Source: Shewanella sp. 1CM18E (GTDB lineage: Bacteria > Pseudomonadota > Gammaproteobacteria > Enterobacterales > Shewanellaceae). From it: DNA of 64,000 nucleotides. This document shows, piece after piece, positions 8,504 through 16,987 of this stretch. How positions within the stretch are numbered: the stretch's first letter is position 1; each line of letters opens with the position of its first letter. Both the position numbers and the translations under genes were made by a program. The notes under the pieces were generated by a model. That model worked only from the letters and a program-made list of their open reading frames with translations, was not told the DNA's origin and made no database searches. The stretch spans positions 417,061-481,060 of the forward strand of contig NZ_JALNTW010000001.1 of the NCBI RefSeq assembly GCF_023161665.1, read 5' to 3'.

Positions 8504-10030
8504 TTAAATTGTTTGTAATCCATATTGCTTTATTTTCTCTAGTAACTCTCTTTGCGGTGGTAGATTAGCCACCAGCTGAGCCGAGATGTTATCGAGCCTT
8601 TGCTGATAGTCAGTGGGTATTTGCGCTTCTGCGTCAGACTTCCCCCCAACTTTAGTTGGAAAATGCATACCATAAAGAACATAAAGATAGTTTTCTAAGT
8701 CAAAGACCTCAAACTTACTAAAGAAATCCTCTCGGTTCGGTACAAAGTTTTCCCAGAGTGCTAATCGCTGCAATAGCTCATCTGACATAGTGGCTGTATC
8801 ACGGTTATCTGTCCAAAACTTTGAATCTGAGCGATCCGAAAGGCAATAATGCATCTTAATAAAATCAACGACCCGTTCCCACGCATAACTCATTACATTA
8901 TTATAGCGTTGACCCATGCTTGGTAGTTCTTCTACTGACCTAGGAAACCGACTCGCCAAGAAGCCAGCGGCAAAATCAGTCAACAAAATCGAGGTTGCTT
9001 CCAAGGGCTCTAAAAAGCCTTGAGCAAGTCCCAATGCAACACAATTTTTCTCCCATGACCGCTCTCGGTAACCTACAGTCATTGGAATAGTTCTGAACTG
9101 ATGCTCAGATAATTTACCATCCAAGTAAGTATCTAGCTTACTAACTGCAGTTGCATCGTCCATATATTTAGAGCTATAGACAAAGCCAATACCGCGGCGA
9201 TTACTTAAAGCTATATCCCAGATCCAGCCAGCTTGATGTGCTGTTGAAATCGTAAAAGGAGGGATAACTTCATTAGTCGAAGTCGGTACTTGCACCACAA
9301 CCGCTTTATCGACAAATAATTGATCCGCCTTATCAATAAAAGGCACTTTAAGTGCTTTATCTATCATTAGGGAAGCAAAACCACTGCAATCAATATAGAA
9401 GTCAAAATCTAATTTACCTTCAGTATCGGTGATAAGAGACTCAATCTCACCACTCTCTGCCAATATCACCTCTTGCACATTTGCAGTTATATGTTCAACT
9501 CTAAAACGCTCTTTTGCGTTTTCAGCTAATAGCTCGGCAAACTTTGCGGCATTAAGATGATAGGCGTAACCCAAAGCACCGGCATACTCTGGATCACTAA
9601 TGCTCTTTGGTGCTTTATAGGCCTCACAGACAGCATGTTGAGGTGACACAGTTCCAGCATAGGCAACGTGTTTTTTAGCTAACCACTTTTGTGTCAGCGC
9701 TTCTCCCATTGCAGATGGCATATCAAAAAGGTGATGATAAAAATTATTCTTGCCATAAACGCTTTTATCTAACCAATTAACAAACTTGATCGACTGCTTA
9801 AAGGTTACATCACAGCGCTTAATAAACTCAGCTTCGCTGATCCCAAAGCGTTTTAATGACTTACGGATAGCAGGAACGGTTCCCTCTCCGACTCCTATGG
9901 TTGGAATATCTGAAGACTCAATCAAAGTGACTGATAACGACTTGCTCGCCATTGCCGTCAGGCCTAAATGATTTGCAGCTAACCAGCCTGCTGTGCCTCC
10001 ACCAACAATAGCTATCCTTTGAATATCCAT
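8504..10030 (-). CDS. tryptophan halogenase family flavoprotein (copy 2)
   Basis: 508 residues, paralogous to the protein encoded just to the left on the other strand. It keeps the FAD motif IAIVGGGTAGWLAA, the IGVGEGTVP segment, and the active-site-type lysine (Lys78 in RCDVTFKQSI). The WxWxIP motif is altered to WIWDIA, so halogenation is less certain than for copy 1. GLAQGFLEPLEATS is conserved. It lies 142 bp downstream of the TonB receptor gene in the same direction, with a terminator-like hairpin between them at 10124-10150, so it may be transcribed partly by read-through or from its own promoter. Confidence 0.87.
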   Translation of the reverse strand: MDIQRIAIVGGGTAGWLAANHLGLTAMASKSLSVTLIESSDIPTIGVGEGTVPAIRKSLKRFGISEAEFIKRCDVTFKQSIKFVNWLDKSVYGKNNFYHHLFDMPSAMGEALTQKWLAKKHVAYAGTVSPQHAVCEAYKAPKSISDPEYAGALGYAYHLNAAKFAELLAENAKERFRVEHITANVQEVILAESGEIESLITDTEGKLDFDFYIDCSGFASLMIDKALKVPFIDKADQLFVDKAVVVQVPTSTNEVIPPFTISTAHQAGWIWDIALSNRRGIGFVYSSKYMDDATAVSKLDTYLDGKLSEHQFRTIPMTVGYRERSWEKNCVALGLAQGFLEPLEATSILLTDFAAGFLASRFPRSVEELPSMGQRYNNVMSYAWERVVDFIKMHYCLSDRSDSKFWTDNRDTATMSDELLQRLALWENFVPNREDFFSKFEVFDLENYLYVLYGMHFPTKVGGKSDAEAQIPTDYQQRLDNISAQLVANLPPQRELLEKIKQYGLQTI

Positions 10031-10123
10031 GGTCGACCTCTTATATTTATGCTGAAAAGGAGTCTTAAATCTAATAAGTTATCTCCGAAGAGACTGCTCT
10101 AAAAAACATCATATGATTTTTAA

Positions 10124-10150
10124 TAAAAAGCCCAGCAAATGCTGGGCTTT
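10124..10150 (-). terminator. terminator of the TonB receptor gene
   Basis: Minus strand: AAAGCCCAGC pairs with GCTGGGCTTT across a 4-base loop, followed by a short U tract. It lies 23 bp after the receptor stop codon. Confidence 0.85.
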
Positions 10151-10172
10151 CGTTACAACTATATTATTTATA

Positions 10173-12794
10173 TTAGAAACGGAATGCTACGCCAACTTTG
10201 TAACGTGCTTCACCTTCAAAGCTCCATACAGGGTAGTCAGCTTTAAACTCTGGGATAACTTCTGCATCAAGCGGAGCAACACCAGTTTGTACACTATCTT
10301 CTTCAGTTAGGTTAACAGCTTCAAAAGTTACATCCATCCACTCTGTCACGCTGTAAGAAGCACTGAAATCAAGTGTTCCATAATCTTCATGTTGACGGTT
10401 ACCGTAGAAGCCTGGTAGTTCACGCATCATGTACTCACTGCGCCAGTTATATGCTAGACGCGCAGAGAAAGACTCCATTTCGTAGTAACCCACTAAGTTA
10501 ACTGTGTGCTTTGAAGAATCAGAGAACACGCCAACTTGGTCTGGATAGTTTTCAGCTGGTGAACCAGCATCTGCATACGTATAGTTAGCAGAGTAACCTA
10601 AACCGTTTTCAAATGAATCTTGAAGCTGTAATTCCACACCTTCAATGCGTCCACCAGTAGCGTTATACTTTTCACTGACAGTCCAGCAATCGTATACGCC
10701 TACACCACATGCGCTGCCGCCTTGAGCGATAAGGTCATTATCTTCAATACCAATTTGCTGATTAAGCTTTTGACGAGTAGAGATGAAAGAATTTACGTCT
10801 TTAATAAAGTAAGTTACTGCTGCAAGACCTTCACCACCAAAGTACCATTCTAAACTCACATCAGCTTGAGTCGCTTTGAATGGGTCAAGTGAAACAGAGC
10901 CGCGATTTAGCTTTTCATTACCTGGAGTACCGTCATTCAAACCAGGAAGTGTTGAAGTCGCGAATAACTCAGAGTAGTTAGGACGAGAGATAACCTGCGC
11001 TGCAGAAGTACGTAAAATAAGGTCTGAAGTTAAGTCAAATGCAACGTTAACACTTGGTAATACATCGCTATAGCTTGACTTAGCAGTGCTTAAGTTATCA
11101 GCAAACTGACCTGTGTCACTCAGCTCATAATAATCAGACTCAACGTCGGTTGAGATATAACGCAGACCAAAGTTACCGCGAATACCTTCAGACTCAAAGC
11201 TAGCCATTGCATATAGTGCAAGGTTCTTTTCATTCAATGTACCATAACCAGATTTGTCACGCTCGAAACCTGTAATAGCGGCATTTGCGTCTGCAATCAT
11301 TGCATCAAAATCTGGCTTAGGTAGTGTAAACCCAGCGCCTGATGACATAGTGCCATTGTAGTAATGTGAAGCATCACGTACTGCAATATCACCTACAGTT
11401 GCAATATCAGTTTGTTGAGTTACATCATGATCAGCATAACGAATACCAGTTTTAAATGAACTGATTGCACCTAAATCTACCGGGATAGTAAAATCTAACT
11501 GTGCATATGTTTCTTCATCAGTATTAGGCTGCTTTTTTAGTGCCCAAGCAGCTGTAGATAGCTGACCATTAAAGTCTTCAGCACCAAAGTTTTGCTTAGC
11601 AATATCAATATCAATAATCTTACCAGTAGCGTCATAGTGACCGGCAAAGTCACCTGGCTGACCGATAGAGTTACCGTAGTTAGAAGTTAAGCTAGTACCA
11701 CCATCTGATGTAGTGTTACCTACGCGACCTTCTACTGTAAAGTTTTCAGCTTCGAAGTTGAAATCGAAATCGATAGTATCTGAAGTCATTTCAGCTTCAC
11801 GAGCCCATGTTTGAGCCCAAGCAAATCCGCCTTCACCTGTATGAGTAATATCAGTACAAACACCAGCAGCATTCGTTTGATTACAAGTACTTACACCCTG
11901 TTGAGTTGGGAATAAGAAAATCGAAGTATTAGCATTGTTTGCTTTAAGATCTAGCGCTGTATAAGTTAAACCAAACTCAAGTGCATCAGTAGGACGATAC
12001 TGAGCTGCTACGTTAAATGCTGTACGCTCACGGTCTTGCTGAAAAGTTGATGGCACAATTTCGCCCCAACCTAGTAAAGTCTCAATACCATTACGCTGGT
12101 ATTCAGTTTGTGAACCTGCACCAGAAACTAAAATACCGAAGTTTTCATCTTCGTTCTTCCAGCTATAAAGACCAGAAAGTTCAGGATCAATCTCTTCTGA
12201 AATTGTACCGTAATCGCCTTTAGCACTAACAAAGACTGTATTTGCATCTAGATCTAGCGGCTTACGTGTTTTAACAATAACCGTACCACCAATACCACCT
12301 TCAGTGATATCAGCTTGTGATGATTTATAAACCTCAATGCCGCTAACCAATTGAGGCGGAAGCAAAGAGTAGTTAAAGCTACGGTCAATGGCTTGTTGGT
12401 CAAACCAGCCTGTAGATGCAACGGCATGTCCATTAAGTAAAGTACGAGTCAGCTGGCTTGAAGCACCACGAATAGAAACTTGCTGACCTTGGCCAAACTG
12501 ACGGTTTACAGCAACACCAGGAATACGTCCAAGTGATTCACCCACGTCACCATCTGGGAACTTACCAATATCTTCTGCTGTTACAGCATCAACTACTGAG
12601 TCAGAAAATCTTTTCGCATTTACTGACGCTTTCATAGAAGCACGCATACCACGCACTTCAATTTTCTCAATATTTTCATCTGCTGTAGGTGCAGAATCCG
12701 CCTCAGCAGCAACAGCAGACATAGAGACTGCAGTTCCGAGCATTAGCGCGATATTTGTAGCTAGTACACTTTTCTTAAGGTTTGATGGTCGCAT
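10173..12794 (-). CDS. TonB-dependent outer-membrane receptor
   Basis: 873 residues. It has a signal peptide ending near AVAAEA, then a plug domain (FPDGDVGESLGRIPGVAVNRQ and VSIRGASSQLTRTLLNGH), then a long beta-barrel ending in the typical C-terminal phenylalanine (KVGVAFRF). This is the large proteobacterial receptor class used for glycans in Shewanella, Xanthomonas and Caulobacter. The gene faces away from the LacI-type regulator, and a copy of the operator lies 62 bp upstream of the start. Import of chitin oligosaccharides is the natural inference. No TonB box was sought in detail. There is no extra N-terminal signalling domain, so no FecR-type cell-surface signalling. Confidence 0.93.
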   Translation of the reverse strand: MRPSNLKKSVLATNIALMLGTAVSMSAVAAEADSAPTADENIEKIEVRGMRASMKASVNAKRFSDSVVDAVTAEDIGKFPDGDVGESLGRIPGVAVNRQFGQGQQVSIRGASSQLTRTLLNGHAVASTGWFDQQAIDRSFNYSLLPPQLVSGIEVYKSSQADITEGGIGGTVIVKTRKPLDLDANTVFVSAKGDYGTISEEIDPELSGLYSWKNEDENFGILVSGAGSQTEYQRNGIETLLGWGEIVPSTFQQDRERTAFNVAAQYRPTDALEFGLTYTALDLKANNANTSIFLFPTQQGVSTCNQTNAAGVCTDITHTGEGGFAWAQTWAREAEMTSDTIDFDFNFEAENFTVEGRVGNTTSDGGTSLTSNYGNSIGQPGDFAGHYDATGKIIDIDIAKQNFGAEDFNGQLSTAAWALKKQPNTDEETYAQLDFTIPVDLGAISSFKTGIRYADHDVTQQTDIATVGDIAVRDASHYYNGTMSSGAGFTLPKPDFDAMIADANAAITGFERDKSGYGTLNEKNLALYAMASFESEGIRGNFGLRYISTDVESDYYELSDTGQFADNLSTAKSSYSDVLPSVNVAFDLTSDLILRTSAAQVISRPNYSELFATSTLPGLNDGTPGNEKLNRGSVSLDPFKATQADVSLEWYFGGEGLAAVTYFIKDVNSFISTRQKLNQQIGIEDNDLIAQGGSACGVGVYDCWTVSEKYNATGGRIEGVELQLQDSFENGLGYSANYTYADAGSPAENYPDQVGVFSDSSKHTVNLVGYYEMESFSARLAYNWRSEYMMRELPGFYGNRQHEDYGTLDFSASYSVTEWMDVTFEAVNLTEEDSVQTGVAPLDAEVIPEFKADYPVWSFEGEARYKVGVAFRF

Positions 12795-13214
12795 CTCGTT
12801 TTCCCTTCCATAACTTATTATCTTTTTTTATATCCATAACCATTCCCGAACCGGAATGACAACGCTGTCATGTCTAGTGCAAACATTACACAATTATTAA
12901 CAGTCGCGCCACAACAAAATAACCAACAAATTCATTTCACCCAGCTCGAGCAACAGGAGTATGCAGATCAATTATTAATTATTAATTAAATACAGTAGGT
13001 TAACGTGTGTAAGAAAATGTAACGGCTAGAAGGTTTTTTTTTCTAATGCGGGTTGAAACTTAAAAAGTTGACCAATTCTCATTGCTAAATGACTTAAAAC
13101 TTCGCACTATATTGGTAAATATACCGATAAATAGCCTTACTACAAACGCCAGTTGTTAACGTTAAGTTGCAACAAATTGCAGTAAAAATGACTAACTAAA
13201 CAGAGTCCAACAAC
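12795..13214. promoter_or_regulatory. divergent promoter region of TonB receptor and LacI-type regulator
   Basis: 420 bp without a gene. It holds operator copy 3, a short inverted repeat CATTCC...GGAATG (12841-12858) overlapping its edge, and an AT-rich tract of TTAATTA repeats near 12970-12990. The regulator has no further copy of the same operator close to its own start. Confidence 0.6.
12857..12870. promoter_or_regulatory. LacI-type (NagR) operator, copy 3
   Basis: TGACAACGCTGTCA inside AATGACAACGCTGTCATG, identical in its 14-base core to the copies at 4947 and 5095. It is 62 bp upstream of the TonB receptor start and 345 bp upstream of the LacI-family gene. Confidence 0.82.
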
Positions 13215-14231
13215 ATGAAAGTCACCATCAATGATGTCGCAAAATATGCTGGCGTATCGATTAAAACGGTATCTCGAGTTACTAATAATGAGCCTTCTGT
13301 AAAGCAGGTGACGATAGATAAAGTTAACTCTGCAATTAAAGAATTAAACTATCAACCTAATCTTGCCGCTAGAAATTTAGCCGGAACAAAATCTTATGTC
13401 ATTGGTTTTATTTATGATAACCCCAATGCCTACTACATCATTGATATGCAAAATGGTATTTTGTCGGCCTGTAAAGATCTCGGTTATGAGTTGCTTATTC
13501 ACCCATGCAATTCAAGAGCTGACAATATATGCGAAGAGCTGACAACATTAGTTAAACATAACCGTTTATCGGGGTTAGTACTTACCCCGCCACTATCTGA
13601 AGACCCTGTAATTTTGGCAGCATTAGATAAAATAGATGCAAGTTATGTCAGAATTATTGCAGGCGAGAAAGTTGAAACAGGTAATGGTTTAGCCGTATTG
13701 GTAAATGATAGGTCTGGCGCCATTTCAATAACGCAGCATCTGATAGATCTTGGTCATAAAAACATCGCATTTTTAAGCGGTGATCATGAGCATGAATCAA
13801 CAAAAGAACGTTTAGCGGGCTTTAAACAGGCTTTATTAAACAATCAGTTGGCTATCAACGAAGATTTTATTATCGACGGAAAATACTCATTTGAGTCTGG
13901 GGTTCAAGGCGCTAAAACTCTACTTAAACAAAATATTAGGCCAAGTGCAATTGTAGCTTGTAACGATGAAATTGCGGCAGGGGCGTTATTTGCCGCTAGA
14001 CTTGAAGGCGTTGATATTCCAGCTGAAATATCCATAGTTGGTTTCGAGGATAGCCCATTTTCTCGTCAAACTTGGCCTAAACTAACGACGGTTCATCAGC
14101 CGAATGAACAAATTGCTCATATTGCTACCGAACTATTAATAGCAAAGCGCAAAGAGAAATCAGCGCAATCAGGTAAGGTATTCTTGCCTGAGCCAGTGAT
14201 AAGAGACTCCACAGCGCAGCCACAAACCTAG
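13215..14231 (+). CDS. nagR: LacI-family transcriptional regulator (NagR type)
   Basis: 338 residues. The N-terminal LacI helix-turn-helix and hinge are textbook: TINDVAKYAGVSIKTVSRV and LNYQPNLAARNLAGTKS. A periplasmic-binding-protein-like effector domain follows from about residue 60 (SAIVACNDEIAAGALFAA, GFEDSPF). It lies at the end of the chitin locus and faces away from the TonB receptor; the repeated 14-base operator upstream of three transcription units has the symmetry of a LacI site. In Shewanella the GlcNAc regulon is controlled by a LacI-type NagR rather than by NagC (known from the literature). Assigning nagR here is a strong inference from context, not proof. Confidence 0.85.
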   Translation: MKVTINDVAKYAGVSIKTVSRVTNNEPSVKQVTIDKVNSAIKELNYQPNLAARNLAGTKSYVIGFIYDNPNAYYIIDMQNGILSACKDLGYELLIHPCNSRADNICEELTTLVKHNRLSGLVLTPPLSEDPVILAALDKIDASYVRIIAGEKVETGNGLAVLVNDRSGAISITQHLIDLGHKNIAFLSGDHEHESTKERLAGFKQALLNNQLAINEDFIIDGKYSFESGVQGAKTLLKQNIRPSAIVACNDEIAAGALFAARLEGVDIPAEISIVGFEDSPFSRQTWPKLTTVHQPNEQIAHIATELLIAKRKEKSAQSGKVFLPEPVIRDSTAQPQT

Positions 14232-14256
14232 TATACATAGACCAAACAACACCAAA

Positions 14257-14296
14257 CTTTTTCGCATTACCTATTTAGCTAGATAATGCGAAAAGG
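14257..14296. terminator. bidirectional terminator between nagR and glnB
   Basis: CTTTTTCGCATTA (14257-14269) pairs with TAATGCGAAAAGG (14284-14296). The arms are A/T-rich at the outer ends, so it can end the rightward nagR and the leftward glnB transcripts. Confidence 0.7.
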
Positions 14297-14305
14297 TTAT
14301 AACAG

Positions 14306-14695
<390 letters not shown>

Positions 14696-14748
14696 TTACC
14701 ATGCAGTAACAAAACTCTGAAGTCTAAAGTGTTCTTTGACTGCACAAC

Positions 14749-14768
14749 AATTGAATAGCTATTCAATT
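14749..14768. promoter_or_regulatory. perfect 20-bp palindrome between glnB and fimT-like gene
   Basis: AATTGAATAGCTATTCAATT is a perfect inverted repeat without a spacer. It lies 105 bp upstream of glnB and 138 bp upstream of the first pseudopilin gene, so it is placed as a possible operator for either. I do not recognise the regulator. Confidence 0.45.
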
Positions 14769-14905
14769 TACCTAGTAAACTATCAATCAAATCTCCCCCT
14801 CAATTAAACAAAAGCTACACTTAGTATTCTCAGAGCAGTTTCTAAATCCAAATGTCGATGTATTTATAGGATGTAAATACTTTTTTCACTCATGGAGGAG
14901 TGCTT

Positions 14906-15415
14906 ATGCTAGTAAAATTTGCAGGCTTTACCCTAGTTGAACTGATGATTACGTTAGCAGTCACCACAATATTAATTTCTGTTTCAGCGCCATCACTGAC
15001 TTCGCTTTATGCCCATAACCGTTCTGACACTAATATTCGTAAAATTCAGCAATCGGTACAGCTTGCCAGAAATCATGCGGTTGCATATGGATTAAGAGTA
15101 ACGGTATGTCCTATGGAAGCGCAGAGCTGTGCAGCAAACTGGCAAAACAATATCACTGTGTTTACAGACTCTGGGGTCACTAATAGATTAGATGGTGTTG
15201 ATCAAATTATTTATACCTTAGGGCCTTTTAATCCTAATGATTATATTAGCTATAATAGAGCTGCTATTCGATTTCAGCCTGAAGGATTAGCTTCTGGTAC
15301 TAATGGCACTCTACGCTATTGCCCTGATACCCAAGACAGTGAATATTCGCGTGCAGTCATAGTTAATCAATCAGGACGTATTCGATTCTCCAATAAACCG
15401 ATCCAATGCCCATAG
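14906..15415 (+). CDS. FimT/GspH-type pseudopilin (copy 1)
   Basis: Type IV prepilin-like protein of about 169 residues. The short leader MLVKFAG is followed by the class III cleavage motif G|FTLVELM and a hydrophobic helix, processed by PilD. The family puts it at or near the pilus tip. I prefer ATG 14906 because GGAGGAG lies five bases upstream; an in-frame GTG at 14900 overlaps that Shine-Dalgarno. The Cys residues in VCPMEAQSC and the final YCPDT...IQCP probably form disulphides. It is followed after about 186 bp by a paralog. It converges with the leftward pilE operon. Confidence 0.87.
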   Translation: MLVKFAGFTLVELMITLAVTTILISVSAPSLTSLYAHNRSDTNIRKIQQSVQLARNHAVAYGLRVTVCPMEAQSCAANWQNNITVFTDSGVTNRLDGVDQIIYTLGPFNPNDYISYNRAAIRFQPEGLASGTNGTLRYCPDTQDSEYSRAVIVNQSGRIRFSNKPIQCP

Positions 15416-15437
15416 CCCACAGCTCCAATCAACGCTT

Positions 15438-15490
15438 AATACCAATCAGTATAAGAATTTGATCAACTCAGAACGATTTTTGGCAAACTA
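15438..15490 (+). repeat. 53-bp solo end of a MITE-like repeat
   Basis: Identical over 53 bases to the left end of the element at 30844-30896, including the ATACCAATCAGTATAA terminus. The sequence diverges completely after 15490, so this is a solo end or a decayed copy. It lies about 110 bp upstream of the second pseudopilin start. Confidence 0.85.
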
Positions 15491-15601
15491 TGATAAGTAT
15501 TACAGAGAGAGTTTAACCAGCAGCTTGACTTTGCTAGTATTGACCGCAGAAATATTTATTTATAGTCATCGGTGAATACGGCCAACTAGGGACATTTTAT
15601 A

Positions 15602-16117
15602 ATGCTAAGTAAACAATCAGGATTTACTCTAGTTGAACTCATGGTGACTATTGCTGTTGCAGCTATTTTATTAACCGTTGGTGTCCCCTCTCTCACTTCT
15701 ATGTATGACGGCTATCGCGCAGAAAGCAATATTCGTAGTATCCAACAAGCTATACAGCTAGCCCGCAACCATGCACTTAGTTACGGTACTCGCATCACAA
15801 TATGTCCTTTAAGCTCAAATACCTGTGGAAATAATTGGATAGGTGGTTTTAGTGTTTTTGTTGATAATGGCACGCTAAACACCATAGATGGTACAGACCA
15901 AGTGCTACTTGATGTTGCAGCCTTTAATAGCAATGACTATATCGATTATGACCAAAACACGATAACTATTGGCAGTGATGGCTTTATTTCTGGCAATTTT
16001 AACTCTGGGATATTTAGCTATTGCCCTAGTAGCAAATCAAGCGATGAATCAATGGCGCTACAACTTAGCGTTTCCGGCAAAAGCAAGTTTGCTACAGGTA
16101 CAGTAACTTGTAGTTAA
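15602..16117 (+). CDS. FimT/GspH-type pseudopilin (copy 2)
   Basis: 171 residues. The leader MLSKQSG is followed by G|FTLVELM and a hydrophobic helix. It is clearly paralogous to the upstream copy: same length, shared IRxIQQxxQLARNHAxxYG segment, and two matching C-terminal Cys regions (YCPSS and VTCS). In Pseudomonas the equivalent pair is fimT and fimU beside pilVWXY1E. Here the pair is rightward and convergent with that operon. A weak CTAGGGA lies upstream of ATG 15602. Which copy corresponds to FimU cannot be decided by eye. Confidence 0.87.
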   Translation: MLSKQSGFTLVELMVTIAVAAILLTVGVPSLTSMYDGYRAESNIRSIQQAIQLARNHALSYGTRITICPLSSNTCGNNWIGGFSVFVDNGTLNTIDGTDQVLLDVAAFNSNDYIDYDQNTITIGSDGFISGNFNSGIFSYCPSSKSSDESMALQLSVSGKSKFATGTVTCS

Positions 16118-16304
16118 TTCAACTTTTTACTGAGCATAGCACCCTATAAGAATCCCCTTAGAGCAACTGATAAACTCAAATCGTTAACTAGCTAATGATT
16201 AAGAATTACAGATTCAAGTTATCAAGCTAAACTAAAACTCTGGTTACAAGTTAGATTAACTGTGGTCAGTATAAAAACCTCAATCACCGAAATACATACT
16301 TAAT

Positions 16305-16601
16305 CTATCGAGCTAAATTGGCATCTAACTTTTGTGCAACAGCAGTACTAAACGGTACGTCGCTTTCCACACACTCAACAACCTCTTTTATCAAAGGGCG
16401 CCTACCAGGACCGGATTTAGGTACTTTTTTCATTGGCAGCCTTTGCATGTAATAATTCATTTTTCCCACAGGCCAGCGGTAAAGCGTCACTTGGTCGCCA
16501 ACACTGGTTATCACATGGCACTTATACTCTTGTTTTTCTGTGCTTTCGGCAAATCCAGCTGTAGTTAGAAGCATGAGTATTACTGGTATGTATCGCATCA
16601 T
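16305..16601 (-). CDS. small exported protein of the pilus operon, unknown function
   Basis: About 98 residues from the ATG at 16601, which overlaps the pilE stop as ATGA (four bases), a sign of coupled translation. An upstream in-frame ATG at 16610 is possible. The N-terminus MMRYIPVILMLLTTAGFAES is a signal peptide. The mature part is basic, with two Cys (YKCHV and VVECVES) that could form one disulphide. I do not recognise the family. It is the last gene of the pilV-W-X-Y1-E operon, and the region after it has no clear terminator. It could occupy the role of the small PilY2-type proteins, but I see no sequence basis for that beyond position. Confidence 0.7.
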   Translation of the reverse strand: MMRYIPVILMLLTTAGFAESTEKQEYKCHVITSVGDQVTLYRWPVGKMNYYMQRLPMKKVPKSGPGRRPLIKEVVECVESDVPFSTAVAQKLDANLAR

Positions 16602-16984
16602 TCCCAACACTCCAATGGGGTCTTAGCCCCCGTCTCTGTAATTTGTATTGCACTGCAGCCACTATCTCGACTTGCTTGAGCGCCTAATGCAGTAGCGATA
16701 GCAACGAAACCAGTTGTACCTGTAGAGTCAATACTATAAAAGCCGTTTTCAACTACAAACGGATCTGCAGCTAGCCCCAGCTTTGTCATATCCGTAGCGT
16801 ATTGACGATTGTCTAAATAATATTGTTCTTGTAGGTTCGCGACTTTCATCAAGCCAGCTAAACCGTCAGCTCGCGCACCTTTCGCAGCATATTGAACATA
16901 AGAGGGATATGCCACGCTGGCTAATATTCCCATGATCGCAACTGCAATCATAAGCTCAATTAAGCTAAAGCCTTTTTTATTCAT
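16598..16984 (-). CDS. pilE: type IV pilin / minor pilin PilE
   Basis: 128 residues. The leader MNKKG is followed by FSLIELMIAVAIMGILASVAYPSY, the standard type IV N-terminal helix with Glu5 after cleavage. EQYYLDNRQYA and the C-terminal Cys pair (SGCSAIQ...LECWE) match PilE minor pilins. It is encoded directly after pilY1 (3-base gap), as in Pseudomonas, where PilE joins the minor-pilin priming complex in the inner membrane and periplasm. Confidence 0.9.
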   Translation of the reverse strand: MNKKGFSLIELMIAVAIMGILASVAYPSYVQYAAKGARADGLAGLMKVANLQEQYYLDNRQYATDMTKLGLAADPFVVENGFYSIDSTGTTGFVAIATALGAQASRDSGCSAIQITETGAKTPLECWE

Positions 16985-16987
16985 AAA

